Positions 8,907 to 18,033 of a stretch of DNA of 64,000 bases are shown here, piece after piece; positions within the stretch are counted from its first letter, which is position 1, and each line of letters begins with the position of its first letter. Where the stretch lies: the NCBI GenBank assembly GCA_028280845.1, contig JANQKZ010000033.1, forward strand, positions 95,208 to 159,207, in the 5' to 3' direction. Source of the stretch: Opitutales bacterium. Lineage in GTDB: Bacteria > Verrucomicrobiota > Verrucomicrobiia > Opitutales > JABSRG01. Both the position numbers and the translations under genes were made by a program. The notes beneath the pieces are model-generated. The model had not been told where the DNA came from and made no database searches. It was given only the letters and a program-made list of their open reading frames with translations.

Positions 8907-10460
8907 ATGCCCCTATCTGCTGACCTTCCGCCCGCCCCTCAGTGGCAAATGGTGGAGATGGAATTCATCTCCGAGCACACCTACGACAACCCCTATACCG
9001 AGGTGGAAGTCTGGGTCGATTTTACGCATGAAGATGGAACCGAAATTCGCCGTCCAGGATTTTGGGACGGAGGAAACTCTTTCAAAGTGCGCTTTGCCTC
9101 CACCGAGGATGCAGGCATCTGGACCTGGGAGAGCGATGCTAATGTCGCCGACCCGGGATTACAAAATCAGGAGGGTAAATTGGATGCCGAACCCAACCAG
9201 GGAGGCACCGTTTTTGATCGCCATGGCTTCTGGACCATCCCCTACGGCAGCCGCTACATGGAATATGCAGATGGCTCTCCTGCCATCATGGTCGCTGATA
9301 CCCCGTGGGGGATTCCCTGGCGCGCCACGCACGAACAGGTAAAAACCTACGCGAAAGATCGAAAAGAGAAAGGCTTCAACGCCGCCTTGCTGATGTCGGT
9401 CATGCCGGACATGAACATGAAAGGGCCGCGCGACCGCACACAATTCGATGGATTTGCCCGAGGCTTCGAAGACCTGCCCACTGGCCATATCAATGCGTTG
9501 AACCCGGAGTACTTTCAATATTTGGACCAATCCATCGAAACCCTGGTGGAATATGGTATTGCCCCGGTCTGGCAGCCAGTCTTTCACGGCTACGGATGGA
9601 GGGGAAAACAGGTGGCCGGCCCCGTTATCCCAGGAAACGAATATGCGCGCTATTGCCGGTACCTGGTCGCGCGTTATGGCGCTTATCCTGCCATGTGGCT
9701 CATCCTTGGCGATGGTCATGGCGCCGAACCCGGCATTCAACCGGGCGGAGCAGAAGTGCATGCCTGGGACGCCTACCACCAGCCGACTGGTCTCCACTAC
9801 GGCCCTCACTGGGACTCTCAGGCTCACCAGGGAGAGCCGTGGCTCGACTTTCAGTGGATTCAGACAGGCCACAATGGGGAACACCGGTCAGATCGCCTGG
9901 CCGCACATTGGTTTCTCACTCCCATCAAGGCGGTTGCCAATGGGGAACCCACCTATGAAAACATAGGATCCTGGGGAAAGGCCTCAGGCTGGTGGCAGGG
10001 ACACGAGGCCTGGCGTAACCTCTGTGCCGGTGGCACCATGGGGGTCGTGTATGGCGCCGGTAGCCTCTGGAATTGGAACCATAAGGGCGAGCCTTTCGAC
10101 AATGACAGCTGGGCCCGCGCGCAAGAAAACTCCTGGCGAGACGCCCTCGATTTTGAGGGCTCCAAATACGTCGGAGTCATTTCAAAAATCCTCAAGGATC
10201 TCCCCTTCCACGGTGTCCAGCCCGATAATACCACCACCTATGGCCGCCCCGCTCTCTTTCACCCTCACCAGTTGCTCATCATTTATCTGGAAAATGGAGG
10301 GGATCTCCGCGTCCTGCGTGACGACATCCCCAATGCCTGGCGGATCTACGACCCGAAAACCGGAGAGATCCTCCAAACCGGCACCTTAAAAGACTCAGGT
10401 AAACATCTGGGTAACCTCGGTGAAGGCCCCCGCGTAGCCATCTTCTCTACGAGCTATTGA
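8907..10460 (+). CDS. DUF5060/DUF4038 glycoside hydrolase-like protein
   Basis: 517 residues. Residues 10-95 form the DUF5060 beta-sandwich (QWQMVEMEF ... WTWES), residues ~105-420 the DUF4038 TIM barrel (FWTIPYGSRYMEYADGSPAIMVADTPWG is the typical entry strand), and the C-terminus a putative collagen-binding-like beta domain (LLIIYLENGGDLRVLRDD). Proteins with this domain order include apiosidase- and other exo-glycosidase-like enzymes. Candidate acidic residues are in LILGDGHGAEPG and the SWGKASGWWQGHEAWR region. No signal peptide is visible from the chosen ATG; either the enzyme is cytoplasmic or the true start lies upstream. It stands convergent to the aldolase gene. Confidence 0.8.
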   Translation: MPLSADLPPAPQWQMVEMEFISEHTYDNPYTEVEVWVDFTHEDGTEIRRPGFWDGGNSFKVRFASTEDAGIWTWESDANVADPGLQNQEGKLDAEPNQGGTVFDRHGFWTIPYGSRYMEYADGSPAIMVADTPWGIPWRATHEQVKTYAKDRKEKGFNAALLMSVMPDMNMKGPRDRTQFDGFARGFEDLPTGHINALNPEYFQYLDQSIETLVEYGIAPVWQPVFHGYGWRGKQVAGPVIPGNEYARYCRYLVARYGAYPAMWLILGDGHGAEPGIQPGGAEVHAWDAYHQPTGLHYGPHWDSQAHQGEPWLDFQWIQTGHNGEHRSDRLAAHWFLTPIKAVANGEPTYENIGSWGKASGWWQGHEAWRNLCAGGTMGVVYGAGSLWNWNHKGEPFDNDSWARAQENSWRDALDFEGSKYVGVISKILKDLPFHGVQPDNTTTYGRPALFHPHQLLIIYLENGGDLRVLRDDIPNAWRIYDPKTGEILQTGTLKDSGKHLGNLGEGPRVAIFSTSY

Positions 10461-10563
10461 AGACAAAAATAGTGGAGGCGGCCTGCCCCCAGGTCGCTGG
10501 AGGTCGCTTGCAAGTCAGGCTCCAACAAAAGCGGCATTCCCCAATCACAATTCACACCCCAAC

Positions 10564-11523
10564 CTATCGCTGGCGCAGCACCTCCAGCGCCTGGTGAGCC
10601 CCGCCACGCTTGTCGATATCCGACCCGATGAGGAGCATGCGGTGGCCATCCTCAATACGTTCGAGGATATTGTCCGCATTGGCGAAGGCGAGGAAGGGCA
10701 CCCCTGCCCGGTCACAGGCGGCCTTGATCTTTGCCTCAGCCTGAGAGGTATCAAAACCTGCATCGCCTTGCCGACCTGAGGTCATGGTGAAATCTCCCGG
10801 TCCAAAAAAGACCGCACCGATCCCCGGGACCCCTACAATCTCGTCGATATTGGATACGCCCACAGGGTCCTCGATCATAATGATGACCATGAGGTCGCCC
10901 TCCTGATTCAGGGGCCAGACATCGGCACGCTCATAGTATTCCTGCACGGAGACCCCCCACACATACTTGGCGATCGCCGGGGAAAACCCGCGAGTACCAC
11001 GGGGCTCTTCCAACGGGTCACCCTGTGGACGGACATAGCGGCAGGCCGCTACAATGTTCCGGGCCTCCTCTGCCGTTCGCACAAATGGAACTACCACCCC
11101 GTGCGCCCCGATATCCAGGACCTGCTTGATCATAGCGTGGACGGGTTGAGACCCCTCGGCCGGGATCCGGACAAAGACGGACAGGTTCGGTTGCAGGTTT
11201 CCCTTGGCCAGGATCTCCTGCCTGGACGTCAACCCATGGGTGAAGCTGCGCAGCTCCGTAATATCGTAAGGATAGTGCTCCATCGCGACAACGAGGAAGT
11301 CGATCATCGGCTCGGTCAGGGCCTCCTCTGCTGAGGGAAACCCATTGTATTCCACCAGGCTCCGCGCATTGGCCAGATCGCGGGAGAGACACCAGATCCC
11401 CGTGACCGGTTGGCCCGCCTCCAGCTTGGCCACTACCTTGTTCAGGTGAGGATCTCCGGGGTCGGCGATTATGGCATAAAGGGGAGCCAGGAGAGCGAAA
11501 AGCAGAGCAAAGGGGGGTTTCAT
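10564..11523 (-). CDS. HpcH/HpaI-family aldolase with signal peptide
   Basis: 319 residues. Residues 1-20 (KPPFALLFALLAPLYAIIA) form a Sec-type signal peptide. The rest matches the HpcH/HpaI (2-keto-3-deoxy acid) aldolase / citrate-lyase beta fold: GIWCLSRD, FLVVAMEHYPYD, GAHGVVVPFVRTAEEA, a metal ligand Glu in IIMIEDPVGVSNIDEI and a metal ligand Asp in FFGPGDFTM. Typical members are cytoplasmic class II aldolases releasing pyruvate. An exported form is unusual and implies use of an extracytoplasmic substrate, or loss of the aldolase role. It is not in an obvious operon. Confidence 0.85.
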   Translation of the reverse strand: MKPPFALLFALLAPLYAIIADPGDPHLNKVVAKLEAGQPVTGIWCLSRDLANARSLVEYNGFPSAEEALTEPMIDFLVVAMEHYPYDITELRSFTHGLTSRQEILAKGNLQPNLSVFVRIPAEGSQPVHAMIKQVLDIGAHGVVVPFVRTAEEARNIVAACRYVRPQGDPLEEPRGTRGFSPAIAKYVWGVSVQEYYERADVWPLNQEGDLMVIIMIEDPVGVSNIDEIVGVPGIGAVFFGPGDFTMTSGRQGDAGFDTSQAEAKIKAACDRAGVPFLAFANADNILERIEDGHRMLLIGSDIDKRGGAHQALEVLRQR

Positions 11524-11648
11524 GCCATCACCTTGAGGGGAAGGCTCGGCAACGAAAATGCCTATCTTGGTTTACGCTAAGTAGCCCGCCATTCTCTGAA
11601 GTTTTCAATTTCCAATTTTTAATTATCGCTTTTAAATAGTCTTACCCC

Positions 11649-12515
11649 ATGAAACGCCGACACTTTATTCAGTCCGCCCTCACCCTTACCGCGGCATCCA
11701 CCCTCCCATCCTGGGGGATGCACCACAAAAAGGGGAAGGCTCTCTTTTCTAAAATCGGCATCGCCAGTTCGCTTGCGAACGCCGTGGAACTCAAAGCAGC
11801 GGGCATCCAATTCCTGACGGAAAACACCAACCGGTTTCTGGTTCCCGATCAATCCGAGGAAGTCTTTCTGGCGAATCTTGAACTAGCCAAGGCTGCTCCG
11901 CTACCCATCCTGGCCTGCAATGGCTTTATCCGCCCGAAACACCTCCGCTCCGTCGGGGCCGATGCTCGCCACGATGAAGTCATGATCTGGGCCGAGGCCT
12001 GCTTCCGGCGACTGAGTCTGGCCGGAGGAACATTTATTGTTTTTGGAAGTTCGGGCTCACGGAGACTTCGCGATGGATGGCCCAAGGAAAAGGCAGATGA
12101 ACAATTCGTAGCCCTGCTTAAGCGGATGGGCCCGGTCGCCCGGAACTATGGAGTCACCGTAGCCCTAGAACAGCTCCGCGCCAAGGAGTGCAACTACATC
12201 AATCATGTTGCCGAAGGGGCCGCTATCGTCCGCGCTGTCGACCACCCGAATGTCCGCCAGCTGGCTGACTTTTATCATATGATCGAAATGGGGGATACCC
12301 CGGAGGACCTTGCCCAGGCCATGGATGTCATTGTCCATGTGGAAATTGCCGAGCCGGACGGGCGCAGCGTACCCGGGGTGAATAACTACGATTTCCGGCC
12401 CTACTTTAAAGTCCTACAAGACCATAACTACACAGGGGCCATCAGCATCGAAGGCCGATGGGAAATGGACCAGATCGCCCAGGCCGTAAAGACCATCCGG
12501 GAGCAGTCCGCCTAA
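11649..12515 (+). CDS. Sugar phosphate isomerase/epimerase-like TIM barrel, Tat-exported
   Basis: 288 residues beginning with a twin-arginine signal (KRRHFIQSALTLTAA). The mature part is an AP endonuclease/xylose-isomerase-like TIM barrel with the expected metal ligands: Glu in TVALEQL, Asp-x-x-His in LADFYHM, His in VHVEIAEPD and Glu in AISIEGRW. Related proteins isomerise or epimerise free or modified sugars, or act as myo-inosose-2 dehydratase-like enzymes; the substrate is not predictable. The 3' end overlaps the convergent ankyrin gene by 102 bases. Confidence 0.85.
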   Translation: MKRRHFIQSALTLTAASTLPSWGMHHKKGKALFSKIGIASSLANAVELKAAGIQFLTENTNRFLVPDQSEEVFLANLELAKAAPLPILACNGFIRPKHLRSVGADARHDEVMIWAEACFRRLSLAGGTFIVFGSSGSRRLRDGWPKEKADEQFVALLKRMGPVARNYGVTVALEQLRAKECNYINHVAEGAAIVRAVDHPNVRQLADFYHMIEMGDTPEDLAQAMDVIVHVEIAEPDGRSVPGVNNYDFRPYFKVLQDHNYTGAISIEGRWEMDQIAQAVKTIREQSA

Positions 12516-13028
12516 GAGCAACACTTCCTCCGCGATAGATAGCAAAAAGAGGAAAACTGCTGGGGATTCAAAGTGACTGGAAGTAACCAGGCCATCTGCG
12601 AAGTCTCCTTTGGAATACACAATGTGGGGCAGGAGCTCCTGAATAAAGGCGACGTCCGCGGTGCGCACAAGGGTTTCAAAAATGGATTCATGGCGACTGG
12701 TCAGCAGCATGACAAACCGGTGCTTGGCCTCCGTGCTGGCCCCGGCATCTTTTAAAATATGGAAGGCTTCCGCATCTTTATTGCTGATCGCCAGCAAGAT
12801 GATGGGCGAATATCGGGACGACATGAAGGCCGTAGAGCGTTCTTCAAAATTCGGGTTCGCCCCCTCCGCCAGTAATTCGCGCATCTTGTCGTGATGCCCG
12901 GCGCGCACGGCACGAAGGAGTTCATGGTTCCGGAACTGGTCCAGCTCATGTTCCGTAAACCCATCGGCAAACAGGAACGCGGGCAAAAGACTGAGCAGGA
13001 GAAACAATACGGAGTGGATAGGATTCAC
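12414..13028 (-). CDS. Secreted ankyrin-repeat protein
   Basis: 204 residues with a signal peptide (NPIHSVLFLLLSLLPAFLFA). Ankyrin-type repeats run from about residue 33: HELLRAVRAGHHDKMRELLAEGANPNF, then SPIILLAISNKDAEAFHILKDAGAST and SIFETLVRTADVAFIQELLP. The last ~55 residues lie over the 3' end of the opposite isomerase gene and look less protein-like, so the real domain may effectively end near the stop. It follows the TPR gene on the same strand after 44 bases and may be the last gene of that unit. Ankyrins mediate protein binding; partner unknown. Confidence 0.7.
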   Translation of the reverse strand: MNPIHSVLFLLLSLLPAFLFADGFTEHELDQFRNHELLRAVRAGHHDKMRELLAEGANPNFEERSTAFMSSRYSPIILLAISNKDAEAFHILKDAGASTEAKHRFVMLLTSRHESIFETLVRTADVAFIQELLPHIVYSKGDFADGLVTSSHFESPAVFLFLLSIAEEVLLLGGLLPDGLYGLGDLVHFPSAFDADGPCVVMVL

Positions 13029-13072
13029 TCCCTCCCAACGCTTTCATTTCTCGGACTTGCCCTGGAACCGGG

Positions 13073-14569
13073 TCAACCACCCCCAAATTGATCATTATAG
13101 AGCTGCTCCAGCTTTTGAATTTCGGAAATCGACATGCGGGGCTGGGCTCGGACGCGGGCTAGATATGTTTCACTCGCAGCCCGGTCCCCCGTTTGAATGG
13201 AATAAAAAGCCATCGAAGAAAGTGCCACCGGATGTCCCGGTTCCGCCGTCAGAGCATCCTTCATGGCATCAATCCCCTTTTCTACCTCGTTCTGACCAAA
13301 ATAGAGCCGGGCTAATTCAATAAAGGCTCCCGCTTCATTGGGTCTCAATTCCGCCGCCTTTAAGAAAACTTCCTCGGCCTTCCAAGCCATGTTCTGCGCC
13401 ATCAGGTATTTGCCCATCTCCATGTGCATGCCAGGGGAATTCGGGCAAAGTCGAAACCCACGCAGCAACGCAGCCTCCGCCTCATCGGGCCGCCGCAAAT
13501 GGTCCAGTAAAGCTATCAGGTATACCCATCCATCCGCCAAATCCGGTTGCAGCTCCACCGACCGCTTCAGATGTTTTTCCGCTTTCCCGTAGGCCCGACT
13601 TTCAAAAGCCATCTGACCCAGCTGGAAATGATAGAGGGCTACTTCAGGATCCAGCTCGATGGCCCGCTCAAGGTAGGCAATCCCGCTTACCGGATCCCCA
13701 TTGAAGGCGGCCAGTCCACCCGCAGAAGCGAGCCGATAGGCATCGAAGCAGTCTTTCAGGATTTCCTCCATCCACGGGTCTGCGATATCGGAATACATCC
13801 CCCACGCGCTGGTATTGAGCAAACCCCATCCGAGCTCAGAGTGCCCCAGCTGGTCGTAGACCGAAGCTAATAAATCAACCCCTACCCGGTAATCACTGAA
13901 TTTCGCTGCCTGCTCCAGATGCTTGCGGGCTTCCTCCAGTTCATCCTGGGCGATAGCAACCCGGCCCAGTCCCAGGTAAATATGCGCGGCCTCGGCATCC
14001 ACAGTGAGCGCAGCCTTGTAGACCTCACGGGCAGATTCCACATCGTTTAACTTCAGCCAGGCATCTCCCATGCGCAACCGGGCGGGAATATAGGCAGGAT
14101 CCAGGACGACCGCCTCCTCCCAAAGTGGAATCGCCTCTTCCAGGTATCCATAGCCCGCAACGATACTAGCCAACCTGTGGTATATCTTGGGATCATCGGG
14201 CATGACCCCAAGCAAGCCCTCGTAGGCCAAAGATGCCTGCTCCAAGTATCCATTTGCATGATACAAAGCAGCCAGCTTTCCCAACCCCTCCAAATGCCCA
14301 GGACCTTCCAAGGCCAAGGACTCAGCCCGCTCCAGCCGGCGTAAAAATTTGGGCTCCCGCATCAGGGTGACCGGCTGCTCAGGAACACTGGAAATGATCC
14401 ATTCCGTCTCCTCGTTTTCCTGCAGCACCCAATACACGCCCAGGCCTCCTCCGATCAGGAGGAGTATAAGAGAAATGAGGATAGTCCGGCTTCGCATAGA
14501 ATTAGCAGGCGCAGACACTGGGCCCACCATAGGGGTTGAAGGCGGTTGCTGCGCCCGGAATGTTCTCAT
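13073..14569 (-). CDS. Membrane-anchored TPR-repeat protein
   Basis: 498 residues. After a short N-terminal tail there is one membrane segment (RTILISLILLLIGGGLGVYWV), then at least nine TPR units, for example LYHANGYLEQASLAYEGLLGVMPDD, IPLWEEAVVLDPAYIPARLRMGDAWL, ALYHFQLGQMAFESRAYGKAEKHL and AGAFIELARLYFGQNEVEKGIDAM. The start could be 14569, 14530 or 14497; none has a good Shine-Dalgarno, and 14497 would place the anchor at the very N-terminus. It lies downstream of an FG-GAP/VCBS lipoprotein gene; this TPR plus VCBS pairing is common in Verrucomicrobiota and Planctomycetota. Role unknown, likely envelope scaffold. Confidence 0.85.
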   Translation of the reverse strand: MRTFRAQQPPSTPMVGPVSAPANSMRSRTILISLILLLIGGGLGVYWVLQENEETEWIISSVPEQPVTLMREPKFLRRLERAESLALEGPGHLEGLGKLAALYHANGYLEQASLAYEGLLGVMPDDPKIYHRLASIVAGYGYLEEAIPLWEEAVVLDPAYIPARLRMGDAWLKLNDVESAREVYKAALTVDAEAAHIYLGLGRVAIAQDELEEARKHLEQAAKFSDYRVGVDLLASVYDQLGHSELGWGLLNTSAWGMYSDIADPWMEEILKDCFDAYRLASAGGLAAFNGDPVSGIAYLERAIELDPEVALYHFQLGQMAFESRAYGKAEKHLKRSVELQPDLADGWVYLIALLDHLRRPDEAEAALLRGFRLCPNSPGMHMEMGKYLMAQNMAWKAEEVFLKAAELRPNEAGAFIELARLYFGQNEVEKGIDAMKDALTAEPGHPVALSSMAFYSIQTGDRAASETYLARVRAQPRMSISEIQKLEQLYNDQFGGG

Positions 14570-14664
14570 ATTTCAGGGTTAACATCAGATTCTGCAGTAT
14601 AAACAGATGGCCTGGGAGGTCCAGCCCTACCAGTTCGCAAAAAGATGCGGGGGAATGCCTTCCC

Positions 14665-15957
14665 TTAAGGAGGAGTAGGTCTCCATATCAACAACCGGCT
14701 CTGCCGGTCAAACGGGGGATACGCATGAAAGCCCGAAGTGACAAACGATGGGCGCCCGGAATTATCAAAGTCGCCCGCCACAAGGCAAACCATGTAGGGG
14801 GGATCGGTGCTCAACACATGCTTGGTGAAGCGTTCATTCCCATCATTCCTAAACCACACTAAGGCGTCGGATTCGGGATTACTCCAGTCGTTGAAACTGG
14901 CGATGGCCACTACATCCATATTGCCGTCACCGTCGACATCGGCTTCCACCGGGTTATAGGCTCCTCCCAGGTCACCGATTCGATGAAATTGAAAGAATCC
15001 ATTCCCCTTATTTTCAAGCCACTGCACACCGTGCCACGGTTTGGGTCCAGGGTTTGGAGTCGGCCCAAAGCCATCTCCGTTGGAGAAGACCAGATCCGGT
15101 TTCCCGTCCCGGTTTAAATCACACAGGCTCATACCGCTGCTGGAGTAATCCTCATTCGTCGACCCCCAGATGACTTTGCTTTGAAAATCGCCTCGCCCAT
15201 TATTGAGGAAGACATGAACCTCCTCCCATTGCTGCGAGACCAGAGCCGCAAAATCGAGGGTGTTGTTCCCGTCAAAGTCGGCTACCGCTATATGAATAGC
15301 CCCGGACAGGTTGAGGAGTACTTCATGCTCAAAGTCCCAGGGCCCGACCCGCTTCATCCAGCTCACAACGCCCTGGTCATAGCCGAATTGGGCTACGGCC
15401 AGATCCAGGTCACCATCACCATCAAAATCTCCGGCCCGGGCATCCACCACCCGATCGGTATTATCAATGATCTTGTGCGGGGTAAACTGCTGTGAACCGT
15501 CATTTTCCAGGATAAAGACTACCCCGATCTTATCGTTATTCGGGAAAACAAAGCCCATCGACGACACAATGATGTCGAGGTCTCCATCAAAGTCCATATC
15601 CTCAGCTTCCACGTGGACCGGGGCACTCATATCTTCGGCCAGAACTTTTTCCACAAAGGACCCATCCGCTTGCTGGTGAAGCCAGAGCACGGTGTTCGCT
15701 TTAGACTCACAGGCAATAATATCGAGGCGCCCATCCTGGTCCAGGTCCACCTCCCGCACATTGGCCATCCACGGTTTGTCGCCCACGGGTTCCCCAATAT
15801 GCTCCATGGTATAACGGTCCAGATCCAGTACGGGTCCGGCCTGCTGTTGCACCGGGGCTCTTGGGATATTCACGCGCGGCTTGGGCTTTTTTTCTCCACA
15901 TCCGGCCAGGAATCCTAAAACGAAAATAAGGAGGAATAAAATGCTGAAGGGTCTCAT
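14665..15957 (-). CDS. FG-GAP/VCBS-repeat lipoprotein
   Basis: 430 residues with a lipoprotein signal peptide ending in the lipobox LAGCGEKK (Cys20). The body is a beta-propeller of FG-GAP/VCBS repeats with calcium-binding loops: DLDQDGRLDIIAC, DMDFDGDLDIIVSS, DFDGDGDLDLAVA, DFDGNNTLDFAAL, DLNRDGKPDLVFS, DVDGDGNMDVVAI and a final DFDNSGRPSFVTSG. Such propellers bind ligands or proteins at the cell surface. It lies between a TonB receptor gene (upstream, 84 bases) and the TPR gene (95 bases downstream), all on minus. Confidence 0.92.
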   Translation of the reverse strand: MRPFSILFLLIFVLGFLAGCGEKKPKPRVNIPRAPVQQQAGPVLDLDRYTMEHIGEPVGDKPWMANVREVDLDQDGRLDIIACESKANTVLWLHQQADGSFVEKVLAEDMSAPVHVEAEDMDFDGDLDIIVSSMGFVFPNNDKIGVVFILENDGSQQFTPHKIIDNTDRVVDARAGDFDGDGDLDLAVAQFGYDQGVVSWMKRVGPWDFEHEVLLNLSGAIHIAVADFDGNNTLDFAALVSQQWEEVHVFLNNGRGDFQSKVIWGSTNEDYSSSGMSLCDLNRDGKPDLVFSNGDGFGPTPNPGPKPWHGVQWLENKGNGFFQFHRIGDLGGAYNPVEADVDGDGNMDVVAIASFNDWSNPESDALVWFRNDGNERFTKHVLSTDPPYMVCLVAGDFDNSGRPSFVTSGFHAYPPFDRQSRLLIWRPTPP

Positions 15958-16041
15958 GACAGCAGGGTTGGTCTAAACAAGGAATCTGTAGATATTAAGA
16001 TACTCTCCATTCTGTGTCTATTCGTGTTCATGCGGAGATCC

Positions 16042-17970
16042 TTAGAATTCGTGGGAAGCCATGACTCGTAGCCGCCGTGTTATCCCGGGAAATCCGATTT
16101 TCTCCTCCCAGCTGTTGTTGAATAAATTGTCCAGGGTCAACCGAAGAGTAGTCCCGCTCCAGGCTTCGTAGGCCAAGGTCAGGTCTGACCGGTGATACGC
16201 ATCAAGGGAACGATCCCCTGTTGGAATAGAGGAATCCTGGCGCTCACCAACATATTGAAACACCCAACCCATATCGAGCTCGTCCCGGAAATCCACGTAG
16301 ATTCCAAACATGCCTGACCAGTCCGGGCGCAAGAGTAAGGTCTCATGGCTATCTTTTACCTCAACGTCCTGGAATGTGACCGAAGCTTCCACCTGCACAT
16401 ACGAGTTGAAGAAAACCCTGGAGTAGAGGGTAGCGCCAGTTACCTCCACCTCGGAAAGGTTTTTCAGTTGGGGTGGCGGGCCCGATGAAAAGTCCACCAG
16501 GTCCCGGTAGCGGTAGCCAAAGCCCTGTAGACCGAGAGTGAGCTGGAGATTGGAGAGATAAGATTCCCACCCCACTAACAGGCTGTCCGCCTCTTCCTTA
16601 CGCAGGTCCGGGTTTCCCACGACTGGATTTCCCAAGGCAAAGAAACTGGGAAGCTTGTATCCACGCCCCAGCGTTGCAGTTAAAGAGGAGTCCATGGACT
16701 CGAGATCCCACCGACCCGATAACTTTGGGCTCCAGGTTGCCGTATCTCCCTCGGGATTGTCCCATCGCAGCTCCCCTCGGAGTGTGACATCCTCAATCGG
16801 CTGCAATTGCAACTCGCCAAACCCGCTCCACATGTCGCGTTCCAACACATATTCCCCGGGGATTTCAAACCCGGGGGCGAGTTTCAGAACACTGTCACTC
16901 TTCCCTTTTTCCTTCGAAAAGGATCCACCCAATGCCACCTGCCAGCGATCCCCCAGATCCACCCGATCAAACAATTGCACACTCCACCGGGAAAAATCAT
17001 TGAAGGTATCATTAGCAGGTATACCAAAAGGATCGCGTAGCCCGGGAGCCACCCCCGGAGATTGCAATGAATCCTCCAGGGAAAACCCCGTCGCGAGGAA
17101 CTCCAATTGGTGGACGTCATTCAGCGGGTGTGACACCAGGACAGAGACTCCCTGAGCTTCACTTTCCCCTTGGTCCAAGTCGCGGATTTCTGCGAAATGA
17201 AACCCTCCACTGTCATCCGGAAAGTTGGTTCGCCGGGTATTCGCAAAAAAACCTGACACACGCACCCGCGTAAGCTCACCAAGTCGAAAAGCGCTGCCCA
17301 AATTCCCTCTCCAGGCCTCAAACGTGCCCCCAGGAACCGGCTCCCCAGAATCCAGATACGTCAGGCCGGCATTAAATTGCGCATCCTCCGCAAGCTCGTA
17401 GCTGCCAAAAACACCGGCTTTTATATACTCCTTGGTGCCAAGCTCAAAGCGAACCTCCCCTTTGTTCACCGGTTCCTCGTCTACCAGGCTTAATGCAATC
17501 ACTCCGTTCAAGCCCTCAGATCCATGGATGCTGGATTGGGAACCCGATCGTATGGTTAATCGCTGAACTGCCCAAGGATCGATTAATGCAAAATTTGCTC
17601 CACCTCCCCGGGTATTGGTGGGATCATTGATTCGGATCCCATCCAATAGCACCATGGTAAAATTGGGCTCCCCCCCCTGCAAATAGACTTCACTCGATGC
17701 CGCAGGAACCCCTGAATCAGACACAAACATCGAGCTAGTCAGTATTCTTACCCCCCCATGAAGAAGGCTGCTGGGGTTAGTCATCTCCAGTTTCTGCCGA
17801 CTGAGCGATTCCCCGGATACTAGCAGGTCAGTCTCACTTCCGGGCAAACGCGTTCCAGAAATATAAAACGGATCCAGGCTTTCGACCTCAGCTTCCCCTT
17901 TCCCCGCCAGGTTTCCCCAGAACGGGATGGACAAAAAGAAGATGAATCCAAATGTAAAGGTCTGGGGCAT
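16042..17970 (-). CDS. TonB-dependent receptor (BtuB/siderophore-like)
   Basis: 642 residues with a signal peptide (TFTFGFIFFLSIPFWGNLA). The plug domain spans about 35-150 (VYLQGGEPNFTMVLLDGIRINDPTN, WAVQRLTIRSGSQSSIHGSEGLNGVI), followed by a 22-strand barrel with alternating aromatic patterns and a C-terminal Phe (LRVMASHEF) used by the BAM complex. The plug lacks a carboxypeptidase-like SusC extension, so it is closer to BtuB-like receptors. It lies 63 bases downstream of the GH5 gene, which points to uptake of oligosaccharides or a cofactor; this is inference. No exbBD/tonB genes are in the window. Confidence 0.92.
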   Translation of the reverse strand: MPQTFTFGFIFFLSIPFWGNLAGKGEAEVESLDPFYISGTRLPGSETDLLVSGESLSRQKLEMTNPSSLLHGGVRILTSSMFVSDSGVPAASSEVYLQGGEPNFTMVLLDGIRINDPTNTRGGGANFALIDPWAVQRLTIRSGSQSSIHGSEGLNGVIALSLVDEEPVNKGEVRFELGTKEYIKAGVFGSYELAEDAQFNAGLTYLDSGEPVPGGTFEAWRGNLGSAFRLGELTRVRVSGFFANTRRTNFPDDSGGFHFAEIRDLDQGESEAQGVSVLVSHPLNDVHQLEFLATGFSLEDSLQSPGVAPGLRDPFGIPANDTFNDFSRWSVQLFDRVDLGDRWQVALGGSFSKEKGKSDSVLKLAPGFEIPGEYVLERDMWSGFGELQLQPIEDVTLRGELRWDNPEGDTATWSPKLSGRWDLESMDSSLTATLGRGYKLPSFFALGNPVVGNPDLRKEEADSLLVGWESYLSNLQLTLGLQGFGYRYRDLVDFSSGPPPQLKNLSEVEVTGATLYSRVFFNSYVQVEASVTFQDVEVKDSHETLLLRPDWSGMFGIYVDFRDELDMGWVFQYVGERQDSSIPTGDRSLDAYHRSDLTLAYEAWSGTTLRLTLDNLFNNSWEEKIGFPGITRRLRVMASHEF

Positions 17971-18033
17971 TAGTAAATGGAATGGACGAAATTACCGACC
18001 CTATGCAAGAGCCGATACAAGAACCCGCGACGA

